DNA of 64,000 bases, taken from Bradyrhizobium diazoefficiens. Lineage in GTDB: Bacteria; Pseudomonadota; Alphaproteobacteria; Rhizobiales; Xanthobacteraceae. The notes below the pieces were generated by a model. It was not told where the DNA came from, did no database searches, and saw only the letters and a program-made list of their open reading frames with translations. The translations under genes and the position numbers were made by a program. This document shows, one piece after another, positions 1 to 9,393 of this stretch (the stretch's first letter is position 1; each line of letters starts with the position of its first letter). The stretch is taken from NCBI RefSeq assembly GCF_016616885.1, contig NZ_CP067102.1:5174501-5238500 (forward strand), read 5' to 3'.

Positions 1-1
1 G

Positions 2-1609
2 GTGCTATCGTGGCTGATGCGACTGCAACTGGGATTTCCCGGTACATTCTCCTTTATCGATTCCAACCAATACCTCCAGTTCATCACCATGCACGGCATG
101 ATCATGGTGATCTACCTGCTCACCGCGCTGTTCCTCGGAGGCTTCGGCAATTACCTGATCCCGCTGATGGTCGGCGCGCGGGACATGGTCTTCCCCTACG
201 TCAACATGCTGAGCTACTGGATCTATCTGCTCGCCGTGCTGGTGCTGGCTTCGGCCTTCTTCGTCCCAGGCGGCCCCACCGGCGCCGGCTGGACGCTGTA
301 CCCGCCGCAGGCGATTCTCTCCGGCACGCCCGGACAGGATTGGGGCATCGTCCTCATGCTGTCCTCCCTGATCCTGTTCATCATCGGCTTCACCATGGGC
401 GGGCTGAACTACGTGGTGACTGTGCTGCAGGCGCGTGCCCGCGGGATGACGTTGATGCGTCTGCCCTTGACCGTGTGGGGCATCCTCACGGCCACCGTCA
501 TGGCGCTGCTGGCATTCCCCGCACTGTTCGTCGGCTCGGTGATGTTGCTGCTCGACCGTCTGCTGGGAACCAGCTTCTTCATGCCGACTCTGGTTGAGAT
601 GGGCCAACTCAGCAAATATGGCGGTGGCAGTCCGCTCCTGTTCCAGCACCTGTTCTGGTTCTTCGGTCACCCCGAAGTATACATCGTCGCCTTGCCTGCC
701 TTCGGCATCGTCTCTGACCTGATCAGCACGCATGCGCGAAAGAACATCTTTGGTTATCGCATGATGGTCTGGGCGATCGTGGCGATCGGCGCTCTCAGCT
801 TCGTGGTGTGGGCGCACCACATGTATGTAAGCGGCATGTACCCATACTTCGGGTACTTCTTCGCCACGACGACGTTGATCATCGCCATCCCGACCGCGAT
901 CAAGGTCTACAATTGGGTGCTCACGCTGTGGCGGGGCGACATCCATCTCAGGGTGCCAATGCTGTTCGCTCTCGGCTTCATCATCACCTTTGTGAATGGC
1001 GGGTTGACCGGCCTATTCCTCGGCAACGTCGTCGTCGATGTCCCGCTTTCGGATACCATGTTCGTCGTCGCGCACTTCCACATGGTGATGGGAGTCGCGC
1101 CGATCATGGTCGTGCTGGGAGGGATCTATCACTGGTACCCGAAGGTCACCGGCCGAATGCTGAACGACGTTCTTGGCAAGTTTCACTTCTGGGTCACATT
1201 CCTCGGCGCCTACCTGATCTTCTTCCCCATGCACTATCTCGGCCTGCTCGGCGTTCCGCGCCGGTACTTCGAACTCGGCGACGCCGCGTTTATTCCGCCA
1301 TCAGCCCACTCCCTGAACGCCTTCATCACCGTGGTGGCCCTCACGGTGGGCTTCGCCCAGATGGTATTCCTGTTCAATCTAGCCTGGAGCCTGTTCAAGG
1401 GTGAGCCCTCGGGTGGCAATCCATGGCATGCGACGACGCTGGAATGGCAGACCCCGGAGACGCCGCCAGGGCACGGCAACTGGGGCAAGGATCTCCCGAT
1501 CGTGTATCGCTGGGCCTATGATTACAGCGTGCCAGGGGCTGCGCAGGACTTCATCCCACAGAATCAGCCGCCCACGAGCACGGGGGCCGTTCAGGGAGCT
1601 GCTCCGTGA
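2..1609 (+). CDS. coxN: Cytochrome c oxidase subunit I, 5' end cut by window edge
   Basis: Catalytic subunit of a haem-copper terminal oxidase in the cytoplasmic membrane, reducing oxygen with electrons from cytochrome c. The visible 535 residues begin inside the first helix; the usual N-terminal residues lie upstream of the window, so the GTG at 2 is probably not the start. Diagnostic motifs are present: GHPEVY (H223, E and Y of the copper B site and proton channel), WAHHMY, the K-channel lysine in PTAIK, and the haem-ligand segment VVAHFHMVMG. The segment between the K-channel helix and the haem ligands (VNGGLTGLFLGNVVVDVPLS) differs from the commonest aa3 enzyme. The order I-III-III-IV matches the alternative coxMNOP oxidase of Bradyrhizobium, so the symbol is by analogy. 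Its stop overlaps the next start by 4 bases. Confidence 0.93.
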   Translation: MLSWLMRLQLGFPGTFSFIDSNQYLQFITMHGMIMVIYLLTALFLGGFGNYLIPLMVGARDMVFPYVNMLSYWIYLLAVLVLASAFFVPGGPTGAGWTLYPPQAILSGTPGQDWGIVLMLSSLILFIIGFTMGGLNYVVTVLQARARGMTLMRLPLTVWGILTATVMALLAFPALFVGSVMLLLDRLLGTSFFMPTLVEMGQLSKYGGGSPLLFQHLFWFFGHPEVYIVALPAFGIVSDLISTHARKNIFGYRMMVWAIVAIGALSFVVWAHHMYVSGMYPYFGYFFATTTLIIAIPTAIKVYNWVLTLWRGDIHLRVPMLFALGFIITFVNGGLTGLFLGNVVVDVPLSDTMFVVAHFHMVMGVAPIMVVLGGIYHWYPKVTGRMLNDVLGKFHFWVTFLGAYLIFFPMHYLGLLGVPRRYFELGDAAFIPPSAHSLNAFITVVALTVGFAQMVFLFNLAWSLFKGEPSGGNPWHATTLEWQTPETPPGHGNWGKDLPIVYRWAYDYSVPGAAQDFIPQNQPPTSTGAVQGAAP

Positions 1610-2313
1610 GCGTCATCGTCTTGTTCCTGGCTGTGATCGCGGTCATCGCCGGTTGGTGGCTCTCGCAGCAGCGGCTGACGGCGAAACCGTGGCTGGAGGA
1701 AGGTCCGATCGGTGACTTCCCGGGCACGGACACCATCGCTTGGCCGGCCGCGAAGGTCGGGCTTGGCGTGTTTCTCGCTGTCGCCAGCTCGCTGTTCGCA
1801 CTTTTCATCAGCGCCTACTCCATGCGCATGAACACGGTGGACTGGCGGACGATGCCCGTGCCGCAGGTGCTGTGGTTCAACACGGGCGTGCTGGTCCTGA
1901 GCAGCGTCGCGCTGCAATGGGCGTACGTTGCGGCGCGCCGGAACGACATGGACGGCGCGATCGTCGGCCTGCTCGCCGGCGGAACGTCGGCGATCACCTT
2001 CCTCGCGGGGCAGCTGCTCGCGTGGCAACAGCTCAGCGCCGCCGGCTATTTCGTGGCGTCCAATCCGGCCAATTCCTTCTTCTACATGATCACAGCGGTG
2101 CACGGGTTGCATCTGACCGGCGGCCTGGTGGCGCTGGGGAGAACCACGGCCAAGGTATGGCGGCATGACGCTGCCACGGCCGAGATGCGTCTGAGCGTGG
2201 AGCTGTGCACCATCTACTGGCATTTCCTGCTGCTGGTCTGGCTTGTCCTGCTTGGTCTCCTGACGGGCTGGACGGACGGTTTCGTCGACATCTGTCGCCA
2301 GTTGCTGAGCTAG
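1606..2313 (+). CDS. coxO: Cytochrome c oxidase subunit III-type protein (first copy)
   Basis: Integral membrane subunit III homologue, 235 residues, supporting the catalytic core of the oxidase. It starts with GTG overlapping the subunit I stop (GTGA), with GGGAG eight bases upstream, indicating translational coupling. Hydrophobic helices run from the N-terminus to the end. The ITAVHGLHLTGGLVALG segment near residues 163-180 and the terminal YWHFLLLVWLVLLG helix are hallmarks of the family. It is followed 15 bases later by a second subunit III-type gene, as in coxMNOP. The two subunit III proteins are different in sequence and are not a simple duplication. Confidence 0.88.
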   Translation: MSVIVLFLAVIAVIAGWWLSQQRLTAKPWLEEGPIGDFPGTDTIAWPAAKVGLGVFLAVASSLFALFISAYSMRMNTVDWRTMPVPQVLWFNTGVLVLSSVALQWAYVAARRNDMDGAIVGLLAGGTSAITFLAGQLLAWQQLSAAGYFVASNPANSFFYMITAVHGLHLTGGLVALGRTTAKVWRHDAATAEMRLSVELCTIYWHFLLLVWLVLLGLLTGWTDGFVDICRQLLS

Positions 2314-2328
2314 GGAGGAGAGGACGAG

Positions 2329-3051
2329 ATGGCCGAGACCATGCTGACGAGTACAGGGCAAGGCGCCGGGCGACTTCCGGGCTGGCGAGGCATCGCTGCC
2401 GACTGGGCTTCGGATCAACGCGCCTTCAAGAACGTGTCCTGGGGCAAGGCCATGATGTGGATCTTCCTCCTCAGCGACACCTTCATCTTCAGTTGCTTCC
2501 TGCTCTCCTACATGACCGCGCGCATGTCGACGACCGTGCCGTGGCCCAATACCAGCGAGGTCTTTGCCCTCAATATCGGCGATACACACATACCGATGAT
2601 CCTGATCGCCATCATGACCTTCATCCTGATCAGCAGCAGCGGGACGATGGCGATGGCCGTCAATTTCGGCTACCGCCGCGATCGAATCAGAACCGCGGCC
2701 CTGATGCTGGTCACGGCGGCGTTCGGCGCAACCTTCGTCGGAATGCAGGCCTTCGAATGGACCAAGCTGATCACGGAAGGCGTCCGGCCCTGGGGCAACC
2801 CATGGGGTGCGGAGCAGTTCGGTGCGAGCTTCTTCATGATCACCGGCTTCCACGGCACCCACGTGACGATCGGCGTTATCTTCCTGATCGCCATTGCGCG
2901 CAAGGTCTTGCGCGGCGACTTCGACGTCGAGAGGCGCGGCTTCTTCACGAGCCGCAAGGGGTACTACGAGATCGTCGAGATCATGGGCCTGTACTGGCAC
3001 TTCGTCGATCTCGTGTGGGTCTTCATATTTGCCTTGTTCTATCTTTGGTGA
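2329..3051 (+). CDS. coxP: Cytochrome c oxidase subunit III (second copy)
   Basis: A 240-residue subunit III with the canonical signatures GFHGTHVTIG and EIMGLYWHFVDLVWVF, plus several hydrophobic helices. A strong ribosome binding site (GGGAGGAGAGG) precedes the ATG at 2329. It lies between the first subunit III gene and the subunit IV gene and is surely co-transcribed with them. Assignment to the oxidase is secure; the symbol rests on gene order compared with Bradyrhizobium coxMNOP. Confidence 0.9.
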   Translation: MAETMLTSTGQGAGRLPGWRGIAADWASDQRAFKNVSWGKAMMWIFLLSDTFIFSCFLLSYMTARMSTTVPWPNTSEVFALNIGDTHIPMILIAIMTFILISSSGTMAMAVNFGYRRDRIRTAALMLVTAAFGATFVGMQAFEWTKLITEGVRPWGNPWGAEQFGASFFMITGFHGTHVTIGVIFLIAIARKVLRGDFDVERRGFFTSRKGYYEIVEIMGLYWHFVDLVWVFIFALFYLW

Positions 3052-3060
3052 GGCCGGCGC

Positions 3061-3453
3061 ATGACAAACGCGACAGTACAGATCGAGGGGCAGCTTCACG
3101 CTCATGCACATGACGCAGTCGCAACTGGAGTCGCGCACGCCAAGGGCCAGCAGCATCCGATCAAGCTCTATCTTGTGGTCTGGGGGTGGTTGTTCGTCCT
3201 CAGCACCTGTTCCTTTCTGGTCGACTATTTTGGCCTGCATGGCTATCTCAGGTGGTCGCTGATCCTTCTGTTCATGGTGGTGAAGGCCGGCCTGATCGTC
3301 GCCGTCTTCATGCACATGGCCTGGGAGCGGCTGGCCCTGACCTATGCCATCCTCGCGCCGCCGATTGCGGTGCTGGTATTTGTGACGATCATGGTGCTCG
3401 AATCCGAATACACGCACTTGCTTCGCGTGCTGTTCTTCACGACCCCCTCGTAG
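3061..3453 (+). CDS. Cytochrome c oxidase subunit IV family protein
   Basis: A 130-residue small membrane subunit that follows subunit III by 9 bases. The first 35 residues are soluble and contain several histidines (HAHAHD, KGQQHP). Three hydrophobic helices follow at about residues 36-56, 66-86 and 92-116. The central VVKAGLIVAVFMHM segment is typical of the CyoD/prokaryotic subunit IV family. It is probably an assembly or stability subunit of the oxidase. The gene ends the operon; the convergent NAD synthase gene ends 30 bases further on. Confidence 0.85.
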   Translation: MTNATVQIEGQLHAHAHDAVATGVAHAKGQQHPIKLYLVVWGWLFVLSTCSFLVDYFGLHGYLRWSLILLFMVVKAGLIVAVFMHMAWERLALTYAILAPPIAVLVFVTIMVLESEYTHLLRVLFFTTPS

Positions 3454-3483
3454 GACCCGCGACCTCGCGCCCAAGGGCCGACT

Positions 3484-5241
3484 TCAACCTTCAAACGCGT
3501 CGAGCGAGGCGCGGCTGCCGTTCGACACCAGCGTCTCGTCGGGCGCAGGCAACGGCTCGCCCCTGTCGCGAAAGCGGTTGGTGATGGGATAGCGGCGGTC
3601 GCGGCCGAAATTTTTCGGCGTCACCTTCACACCGGGTGCCGCCTGGCGGCGCTTGTATTCGGCGACGTTGAGGAGATGGTCGATGCGGGTCACCGTGTCG
3701 CGGTCGAAGCCCGCGGCGATGATCTGATCGAGCGGCTCCTCGCGTTCGACCAGACGCTCCAGGATCGCATCGAGCACCTCGTAAGGCGGCAGCGAGTCCT
3801 GATCGGTCTGGTTCTCACGCAGCTCCGCGGTCGGCGGACGCGCGATGATATCGGGCGGGATCACCTCGCCCGCGGGTCCGAGCGCGCCATCGGGCTTCCA
3901 TGCATTGCGCAAGCTTGCCAGCCGGAACACCTGCGTCTTGTAGATGTCCTTGATCGGATTGAAGCCGCCGTTCATGTCGCCATAGAGCGTGGCATAGCCG
4001 ACCGACATCTCCGACTTGTTGCCTGTCGTCACCACCATCAGCCCGGTCTTGTTGGAGATCGCCATCAGCAGCGTGCCGCGGGTGCGGGCCTGAAGGTTTT
4101 CCTCGGTGATGTCGGGCGGCAGGTTCTTGAAGATGCCGGACAGAATGGTCTCGAACCCGCCCACCGCTTCCGCGATCGGCAACACCTCGTAGCGGATGCC
4201 GAGATGGCCGGCGAGCTCGCCCGCATCGGCAATCGAGTGTGCTGCCGTGTAGCGATAAGGCAGCATCACGCCGTGCACCTGATCGGCGCCGAGTGCGTCG
4301 ACCGCGATCGCCGCACAGAGTGCGGAATCGATGCCGCCGGAGATGCCGAGCAGCACGCCGGGAAAGCCGTTCTTGGTAACGTAGTCGCGCAAGCCGAGGA
4401 CGCAGGCCGCATAGTCGGCCTTGTCGCCCTCCGGCTGCTCCACGATCGGACCCGTGCAACGCCAATCGCCGCCGTTCCTGATGAAGCGCAAGGTCGTGAC
4501 GTTCTCCTCGAATGCCGGCAGTTGCGCGGCGAGCGAGAGATCGCAGTTGAGCGCGAACGAGGCGCCGTCGAACACGAGCTCGTCCTGGCCGCAGACCTGG
4601 TTGAGATAGACCAGCGGCAGGCCGCTCTCGGTGACCCGCGCGACCGCCACCGACAGACGCACGTCGTTCTTGTCGCGGGCATAGGGCGAGCCGTTCGGCA
4701 CCAGGATGATCTCGGCGCCGGTCTCGGCCAGCGTCTCGACCACGTTCTCGTAATCCTCGGACTCTTCCAGCCAGATGTCCTCGCAGATCGGCACGCCGAT
4801 CCGGACGCCGCGGACGGTGACGGGGCCTGCCGCGGGTCCGCGCGCAAACAGCCGCTTCTCGTCGAACACGCCGTAATTCGGCAGATTGCATTTGAAGCGC
4901 AACGCGGCGATGCGCCCGCCGTCGAGCAGCGCGCAGGCATTGTAGAGCCTGCCGTCCTCGACCCAGGGCGTGCCGACCAGCAGCGCCGGGCCGCCGTCGG
5001 CTGTCTCACGCGCAAGCGCTTCGATAGCAGAACGGCAGGCAGCCTGGAAGGCCGGCTTCTGCACCAGATCTTCCGGCGGATAGCCGGCGATGAACAATTC
5101 CGGGAACAGCACGAGATCGGCGCCGTCGGCGATGGCGCGCGCACGTGCCGAGCGAACCTTGGCGGCATTGCCCTCGATGTCGCCCACGGTCGGATTGAGC
5201 TGGGCGAGCGTGACCGCGAATGCGTTGAGACGTTCGGTCAT
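3484..5241 (-). CDS. nadE: Glutamine-dependent NAD+ synthase
   Basis: Converts deamido-NAD (nicotinate adenine dinucleotide) to NAD using glutamine nitrogen and ATP, in the cytoplasm. Its 585 residues comprise an N-terminal nitrilase-type glutaminase domain with the Glu-Lys-Cys triad E48 (FPELF), K117 (before CNLPNYGVFDE) and C153 (PICEDIW). A C-terminal synthetase domain carries the ATP-binding SGGIDS loop at 301-306. Length matches the family. It is the last gene of a minus-strand run after DAHP synthase and diacylglycerol kinase. The ATG at 5241 lies 15 bases after the kinase stop. Confidence 0.96.
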   Translation of the reverse strand: MTERLNAFAVTLAQLNPTVGDIEGNAAKVRSARARAIADGADLVLFPELFIAGYPPEDLVQKPAFQAACRSAIEALARETADGGPALLVGTPWVEDGRLYNACALLDGGRIAALRFKCNLPNYGVFDEKRLFARGPAAGPVTVRGVRIGVPICEDIWLEESEDYENVVETLAETGAEIILVPNGSPYARDKNDVRLSVAVARVTESGLPLVYLNQVCGQDELVFDGASFALNCDLSLAAQLPAFEENVTTLRFIRNGGDWRCTGPIVEQPEGDKADYAACVLGLRDYVTKNGFPGVLLGISGGIDSALCAAIAVDALGADQVHGVMLPYRYTAAHSIADAGELAGHLGIRYEVLPIAEAVGGFETILSGIFKNLPPDITEENLQARTRGTLLMAISNKTGLMVVTTGNKSEMSVGYATLYGDMNGGFNPIKDIYKTQVFRLASLRNAWKPDGALGPAGEVIPPDIIARPPTAELRENQTDQDSLPPYEVLDAILERLVEREEPLDQIIAAGFDRDTVTRIDHLLNVAEYKRRQAAPGVKVTPKNFGRDRRYPITNRFRDRGEPLPAPDETLVSNGSRASLDAFEG

Positions 5242-5256
5242 GGCCGCCTAGTCCAG

Positions 5257-5610
5257 CTAGAGGAATCCCAGACGCTCGATGATCGCGATGATCCAGTACG
5301 CGCCGGCCATCAGCAGCGCAACGCCGACCGCGGCCGAGCCCATATCCTTGACCCGCCCGATCTGCTTGTCGTGATCCATGGTCAGGCGGTCGGCGAGCTT
5401 CTCGATCGCGGTGTTGAGCAGCTCGACCACCAGCACGAAGGCGACCGAGCAGACCAGCTCGACCGCGCGCGTCGCGCTGGCGGCGACGAACCACGCCACC
5501 GGCACCGACAGGATGAGCGCAAGGATCTCCTCGCGGATGGCCTGTTCCGAGCGGAACGCAAATGCCAGACCGTTGCGGGAGTTGATCGTGGCCTTCCAGA
5601 TCCGCAGCAA
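5257..5610 (-). CDS. dgkA: Diacylglycerol kinase
   Basis: A 117-residue integral membrane kinase that phosphorylates diacylglycerol to phosphatidate and recycles lipid turnover products. The family signature is clear: VELLNTAIEKLADR in the central part and GRVKDMGSAAV after it, with three transmembrane helices. Length is close to the 122 residues of the E. coli enzyme. The start lies 4 bases after the stop of the DAHP synthase gene, so the two are almost certainly co-transcribed. Confidence 0.94.
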   Translation of the reverse strand: MLRIWKATINSRNGLAFAFRSEQAIREEILALILSVPVAWFVAASATRAVELVCSVAFVLVVELLNTAIEKLADRLTMDHDKQIGRVKDMGSAAVGVALLMAGAYWIIAIIERLGFL

Positions 5611-5614
5611 GGTC

Positions 5615-7003
5615 TTAGAGCCCCGCTGCCGCCGGCATCGGCCGGACCTTGCCGGCGCGTTCCTGCTTCAGCAGTTCGGCGACCAGGAAAGCCATGTCGA
5701 TGGATTGCTCGGCATTGAGGCGGGGGTCGCAGACCGTGTGGTAGCGGTCGTTGAGATCCTCGTCCGTGATGGCGCGGGCGCCGCCGATGCACTCGGTGAC
5801 GTCCTGGCCGGTCATCTCCAGATGCACGCCGCCGGCATGGGTGCCTTCCGCCGCGTGGATCGTGAAGAACGACTTCACCTCCGACAGCACGCGATCGAAC
5901 GGCCGCGTCTTGTAGCCAGACGTGGAAGTGATGGTGTTGCCGTGCATGGGATCGCACGACCAGACCACCACCCTGCCCTCGCGCTTCACGGCGCGGATCA
6001 GGCCCGGCAGATGGTCGGCGACCTTGTCGGAGCCGAAACGGTTGATCAGCGTCAGCCGGCCCGGCTCGTTGTCGGGGTTAAGCACGTCGATCAGCTTCAA
6101 CAGCTCTTCGGGCTTGAGCGATGGGCCGCACTTCAGGCCGATCGGGTTCTTGATGCCGCGGAAATATTCGATGTGTCCGTGATCGAGCTGGCGAGTGCGG
6201 TCGCCGATCCAGATCATGTGGCCCGAGGTCGCGTACCAGTCGCCGGTCGTGGAATCGACGCGGGTCATGGCCTGCTCGTAGCCGAGCAGCAGCGCCTCAT
6301 GGCTGGTGTAGAAATCGGTGGCGCGCAGCTCCGGATGGCTCTCGAGATCGAGGCCGCAGGCGCGCATGAAGTTGAGCGCGTCCGAGATGCGGTCGGCCAA
6401 TTCCTTGTAGCGGCGGGACTGCGGACTATCCTTGAGGAAGCCGAGCATCCACTGATGCACGCTGCCGAGATTGGCAAAGCCACCGGTGGCGAAGGCGCGC
6501 AGCAGGTTCAGCGTCGCCGCCGACTGGCGATAGGCCATTAGCTGACGCTGCGGATCCGGCACGCGCGCTTCCTTGGTGAAGGCGATGTCGTTGACGATGT
6601 CGCCGCGATAGCTCGGCAGCTCGACGCCGTCGACCTTCTCGGTCGGCGACGACCGCGGCTTTGCAAACTGGCCGGCGATGCGGCCGACCTTCACCACCGG
6701 CACCGCGCCGGCATAGGTCAGCACCACCGCCATCTGGAGCAGCACGCGGAAGAAGTCGCGGATGTTGTTGGCGCCGTGCTCGGCGAAGCTCTCGGCACAA
6801 TCGCCGCCCTGCAGCAGGAAGGCGTCGCCGGCCGCAACGCGGGCCAGCGCCTTCTTCAGATTGCGCGCCTCGCCGGCAAACACCAGCGGCGGAAAGGTTG
6901 CAAGCTGCGCCTCGACGTCGGCCAAAGCCTTGGCGTCGGGATAATCGGGCACCTGTAGCACCGGCTTGCTGCGCCAGGACTCGGGCGTCCACCGCTCGGA
7001 CAT
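5615..7003 (-). CDS. Class II 3-deoxy-7-phosphoheptulonate (DAHP) synthase
   Basis: First enzyme of the shikimate pathway: condenses phosphoenolpyruvate and erythrose 4-phosphate. It belongs to the class II (plant/Mycobacterium-like) family. Metal ligands are visible: C69 in LQGGDCAES, the histidine of DPMHGNT, the glutamate of [12 protein letters not shown] and the aspartate of HTVCDP. I chose the ATG at 7003 (MSERWTP) over one 30 bases upstream because GGAGA sits eight bases before it; this gives 462 residues. The promoter region of about 180 bases is shared with the divergent broken hydrolase gene. Confidence 0.95.
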   Translation of the reverse strand: MSERWTPESWRSKPVLQVPDYPDAKALADVEAQLATFPPLVFAGEARNLKKALARVAAGDAFLLQGGDCAESFAEHGANNIRDFFRVLLQMAVVLTYAGAVPVVKVGRIAGQFAKPRSSPTEKVDGVELPSYRGDIVNDIAFTKEARVPDPQRQLMAYRQSAATLNLLRAFATGGFANLGSVHQWMLGFLKDSPQSRRYKELADRISDALNFMRACGLDLESHPELRATDFYTSHEALLLGYEQAMTRVDSTTGDWYATSGHMIWIGDRTRQLDHGHIEYFRGIKNPIGLKCGPSLKPEELLKLIDVLNPDNEPGRLTLINRFGSDKVADHLPGLIRAVKREGRVVVWSCDPMHGNTITSTSGYKTRPFDRVLSEVKSFFTIHAAEGTHAGGVHLEMTGQDVTECIGGARAITDEDLNDRYHTVCDPRLNAEQSIDMAFLVAELLKQERAGKVRPMPAAAGL

Positions 7004-7101
7004 CGCAATCTCTCCGTGAAGCAAAAAGTGCAACCTGATCTATGGGTTGCGAGGGCCGCCTTATACACAGGCTGGCACGACACCGCCAGTTGTAAATCCA
7101 T

Positions 7102-7114
7102 TTTGCAATGCAAA
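7102..7114. promoter_or_regulatory. Palindrome in divergent promoter region
   Basis: TTTGCA-A-TGCAAA, a perfect inverted repeat with 6-base arms, lies between the divergent DAHP synthase and hydrolase starts. It is shaped like a regulator binding site, but no regulator can be assigned from the sequence. Confidence 0.35.
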
Positions 7115-7183
7115 CCCTTGCGGGCACAGCCGAATTCGCATTTGCTAGGGGTGGCAGAGGAAACCGGCAAAACGACTTCCACC

Positions 7184-8079
7184 ATGGACGCGGCACTGGA
7201 CGACGTTTTCATCGACGAGATCAGCTTCCCGGCGGCCGACGGGTATGCGCTGGCCGGCACCCTGTTCCTGCCGCGCGGCGCCAAGCGCCATGCCGTCCTG
7301 ATCAACTCGGCGACCGCGGTCTCTCGAAAAATCTATCGCGGCTTTGCCTCCTACCTCGCCCATCGCGGGTGCGCCGTGATGACCTATGACTACCGCGGCA
7401 TCGGCGACTCCCGGCTGCCGGCGATGGTCGGCTACAACCGGCCGAAATCGCTGATCGGCTTCAAGGCCTCGATGTCGGACTGGGCCGCGCAAGACGTCAC
7501 CGCCGCGGTGCGCTGGATGAGCGAGCGCTATCAGGGCCTGCCCCTTGCCTATGTCGGCCATTCCTTCGGCGGCCAGGCGCTCGGGCTGATCGAAAACAAC
7601 AGCGAGATTTCGCGCGCCGCGTTCGTGGCCTCGCAGGCCGCAACCTGGCGCCTGATGACCTCGCCGGAGAAATACCGTGTCTTCGCGTTCATGAATTTCG
7701 TCGGCGTGCCGCTCGCCCACGTGCTCGGCTACGCGCCGGGCTGGGCCGGCATCGGCGAGGATCTGCCCAAGGGCGTCTTCCTGCAATGGGCCGACTGGGT
7801 CTCGAGCCCGCGCTATCTCTTCGATTCCAAACTGCCGGCGCTGGAGAATTTTGCCAAGTTCAAGGGCGAGTTGCGCGCGCTGTGCTTCTCCGACGATCCC
7901 TGGCCACGCGGCCAGCGGTCGAACTGCTCACATCCGGCTTCACGGCAATCAAGCCGGAGGTGCTGACGGTGAAACCGTCGGACGTCGGCGCCAAGGCGAT
8001 CGGCCATTTCGGCTTCTTCCGCCCCGAGCATCGCGACACGCTGTGGCGCGGCGTCGCGGAGTGGATCCAGGGGGAGTGA
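7184..8079 (+). pseudogene. Alpha/beta hydrolase broken by a single-base frameshift
   Basis: Serine hydrolase of the alpha/beta fold, homologous along its whole length but in two frames. The first frame (ATG at 7184, MDAALDD) contains the family's core including the nucleophile elbow GHSFGG. It runs correctly to about FSDDPW at 7903. The next frame then continues with ATRPAVELL and ends with GHFGFFRPEHRDTLW, a normal C-terminus for this family. One missing G in the run at 7902-7903 would restore the frame. Translated as is, the first frame ends at 7966 with an unrelated tail. It is either a recent pseudogene or a sequencing error. Substrate unknown. Confidence 0.8.
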
Positions 8080-8082
8080 CGG

Positions 8083-9393
8083 TCAGGCAGCGGCCGCGGG
8101 CAATTTGACGACAACGCGCAACCCGGTTCGCCCGCATTCGGCGATATTCGCCGCTTCAATCAACCCTTCGAGCCGATCGACGATCCGCTTGACGATCGAC
8201 AGACCGAGACCAACGCCATCGCCCTCGGGACGCTTGCCTCGGAAGAACGGCTCAAAGATCCGGTCGATTTCTTCTGGCGCAACGCCGGGCCCGCTATCCT
8301 CGATCTCCAAGATCGCCGCGTTGCCGTCGCGATAGACCCACGCATCGATCCGCCCGCCCCGCGGGGTGAAGCGGAGCGCGTTATCGAGGAGATTGCGGGC
8401 CAAGGCGGCAAGCATCACGACTTCACCGCGCAACGCCGCCGGCTCGACGCGCGCGAAGCCGAGATCGACGCCGCGAATGGCTCCCTCGGGTAACAGTTCC
8501 GCGACAACCCCCTTCGCAACGTCATCCAGCATCACAAGAGGCATCGTCGCGATCCCAGCCTGCCCCGCATCCTGTCTCGCGAGCGCAAGCAGTTGCTCGA
8601 GCAAATGCTTCGTTCGGCCGATGCCCTGCCGGAGGGCCGCCACGCGGTCGCCTATGCCGGACTGCAGATCGACAGAATCGAGATTCTCCGCTTGCAGGCT
8701 CAGCGCGGTGATCGGCGTACGCAATTCGTGCGCGGCATCCGCCACGAACCGCCGCTGCTGCTCCATCAGGCCGCGCACCCGTTGTAACAGCCCGTTGATC
8801 GAGACGATGAAAGGATGCAGCTCGCTCGGCATCTGCGCCGCCGGCAGCGACGTCATGTCGTCGGCACGCCGGCCATCGAGATCGCCGGCAAGACGAACCA
8901 TCGGCCGCAGCGAGCGTGCAATGACGATCGCTGTGACCAGCAGCAGGCAGGGAATGAGCGCCGCGATCGGCAGCACAGTGCGGAACGCCATGTCGCTCGC
9001 GATCTCGTCGCGCACGCTGGTGCGCTGCGCCGCCGCAAATCTTGTGCCGTCCGGTCGCGTCCGCAGCAGCACGCGGACCGGCTGTCCCTTTCGTGTTGCC
9101 AGGGCGAGGCCGTCCTTGAGGCCCCAAAGCTTCGCATCGTCCTCAGACACCTGCGGCGTGGCCGCCTGGTCGATCAGCCACACCTCGGCATCCTCGTCCA
9201 CGCCATGCAGCTCGCGGCCGCCGGTGAGACTGCCGCTCTGCACGAGGCCTGCGATCTGGATCAGGACGGAGTCCTGCATTTCGATCGCCTCGTTGAAAGC
9301 CCAGTGATGGGCGAACAGACCGCCGACTAGTCCCGTCAGAAGAATGATCGCGGTGAGACCAGCAAATAGACGGCCCCGCAAGGACCTGATCAT
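8083..9393 (-). CDS. Sensor histidine kinase (QseC/PhoQ-like architecture)
   Basis: Membrane sensor of the two-component system, 436 residues. Helix 1 is at about residues 10-30, a periplasmic sensor domain spans about 31-138, helix 2 is at about 140-160, and HAMP-like, dimerisation and ATPase domains follow. The phosphorylated histidine is H222 in ADAAHELRTP. ATP-binding motifs are RNLLDNALRFTP (N box), EDSGPGV (G1) and GVGLGLSIV (G2). Its start overlaps the regulator stop by 4 bases (9390-9393), so it is translated together with the regulator. The signal sensed is unknown. Confidence 0.93.
   Translation of the reverse strand: MIRSLRGRLFAGLTAIILLTGLVGGLFAHHWAFNEAIEMQDSVLIQIAGLVQSGSLTGGRELHGVDEDAEVWLIDQAATPQVSEDDAKLWGLKDGLALATRKGQPVRVLLRTRPDGTRFAAAQRTSVRDEIASDMAFRTVLPIAALIPCLLLVTAIVIARSLRPMVRLAGDLDGRRADDMTSLPAAQMPSELHPFIVSINGLLQRVRGLMEQQRRFVADAAHELRTPITALSLQAENLDSVDLQSGIGDRVAALRQGIGRTKHLLEQLLALARQDAGQAGIATMPLVMLDDVAKGVVAELLPEGAIRGVDLGFARVEPAALRGEVVMLAALARNLLDNALRFTPRGGRIDAWVYRDGNAAILEIEDSGPGVAPEEIDRIFEPFFRGKRPEGDGVGLGLSIVKRIVDRLEGLIEAANIAECGRTGLRVVVKLPAAAA

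Noticed and set aside
1591..3474. Long open frame on the minus strand opposite the oxidase genes
   Set aside because: Antisense to four clearly conserved oxidase subunits; its Asp/His/Arg-rich composition is a typical shadow of GC-rich coding DNA.
3676..5718. 680-residue open frame opposite nadE and dgkA
   Set aside because: Antisense to well-defined enzymes with catalytic motifs; no motifs of its own.
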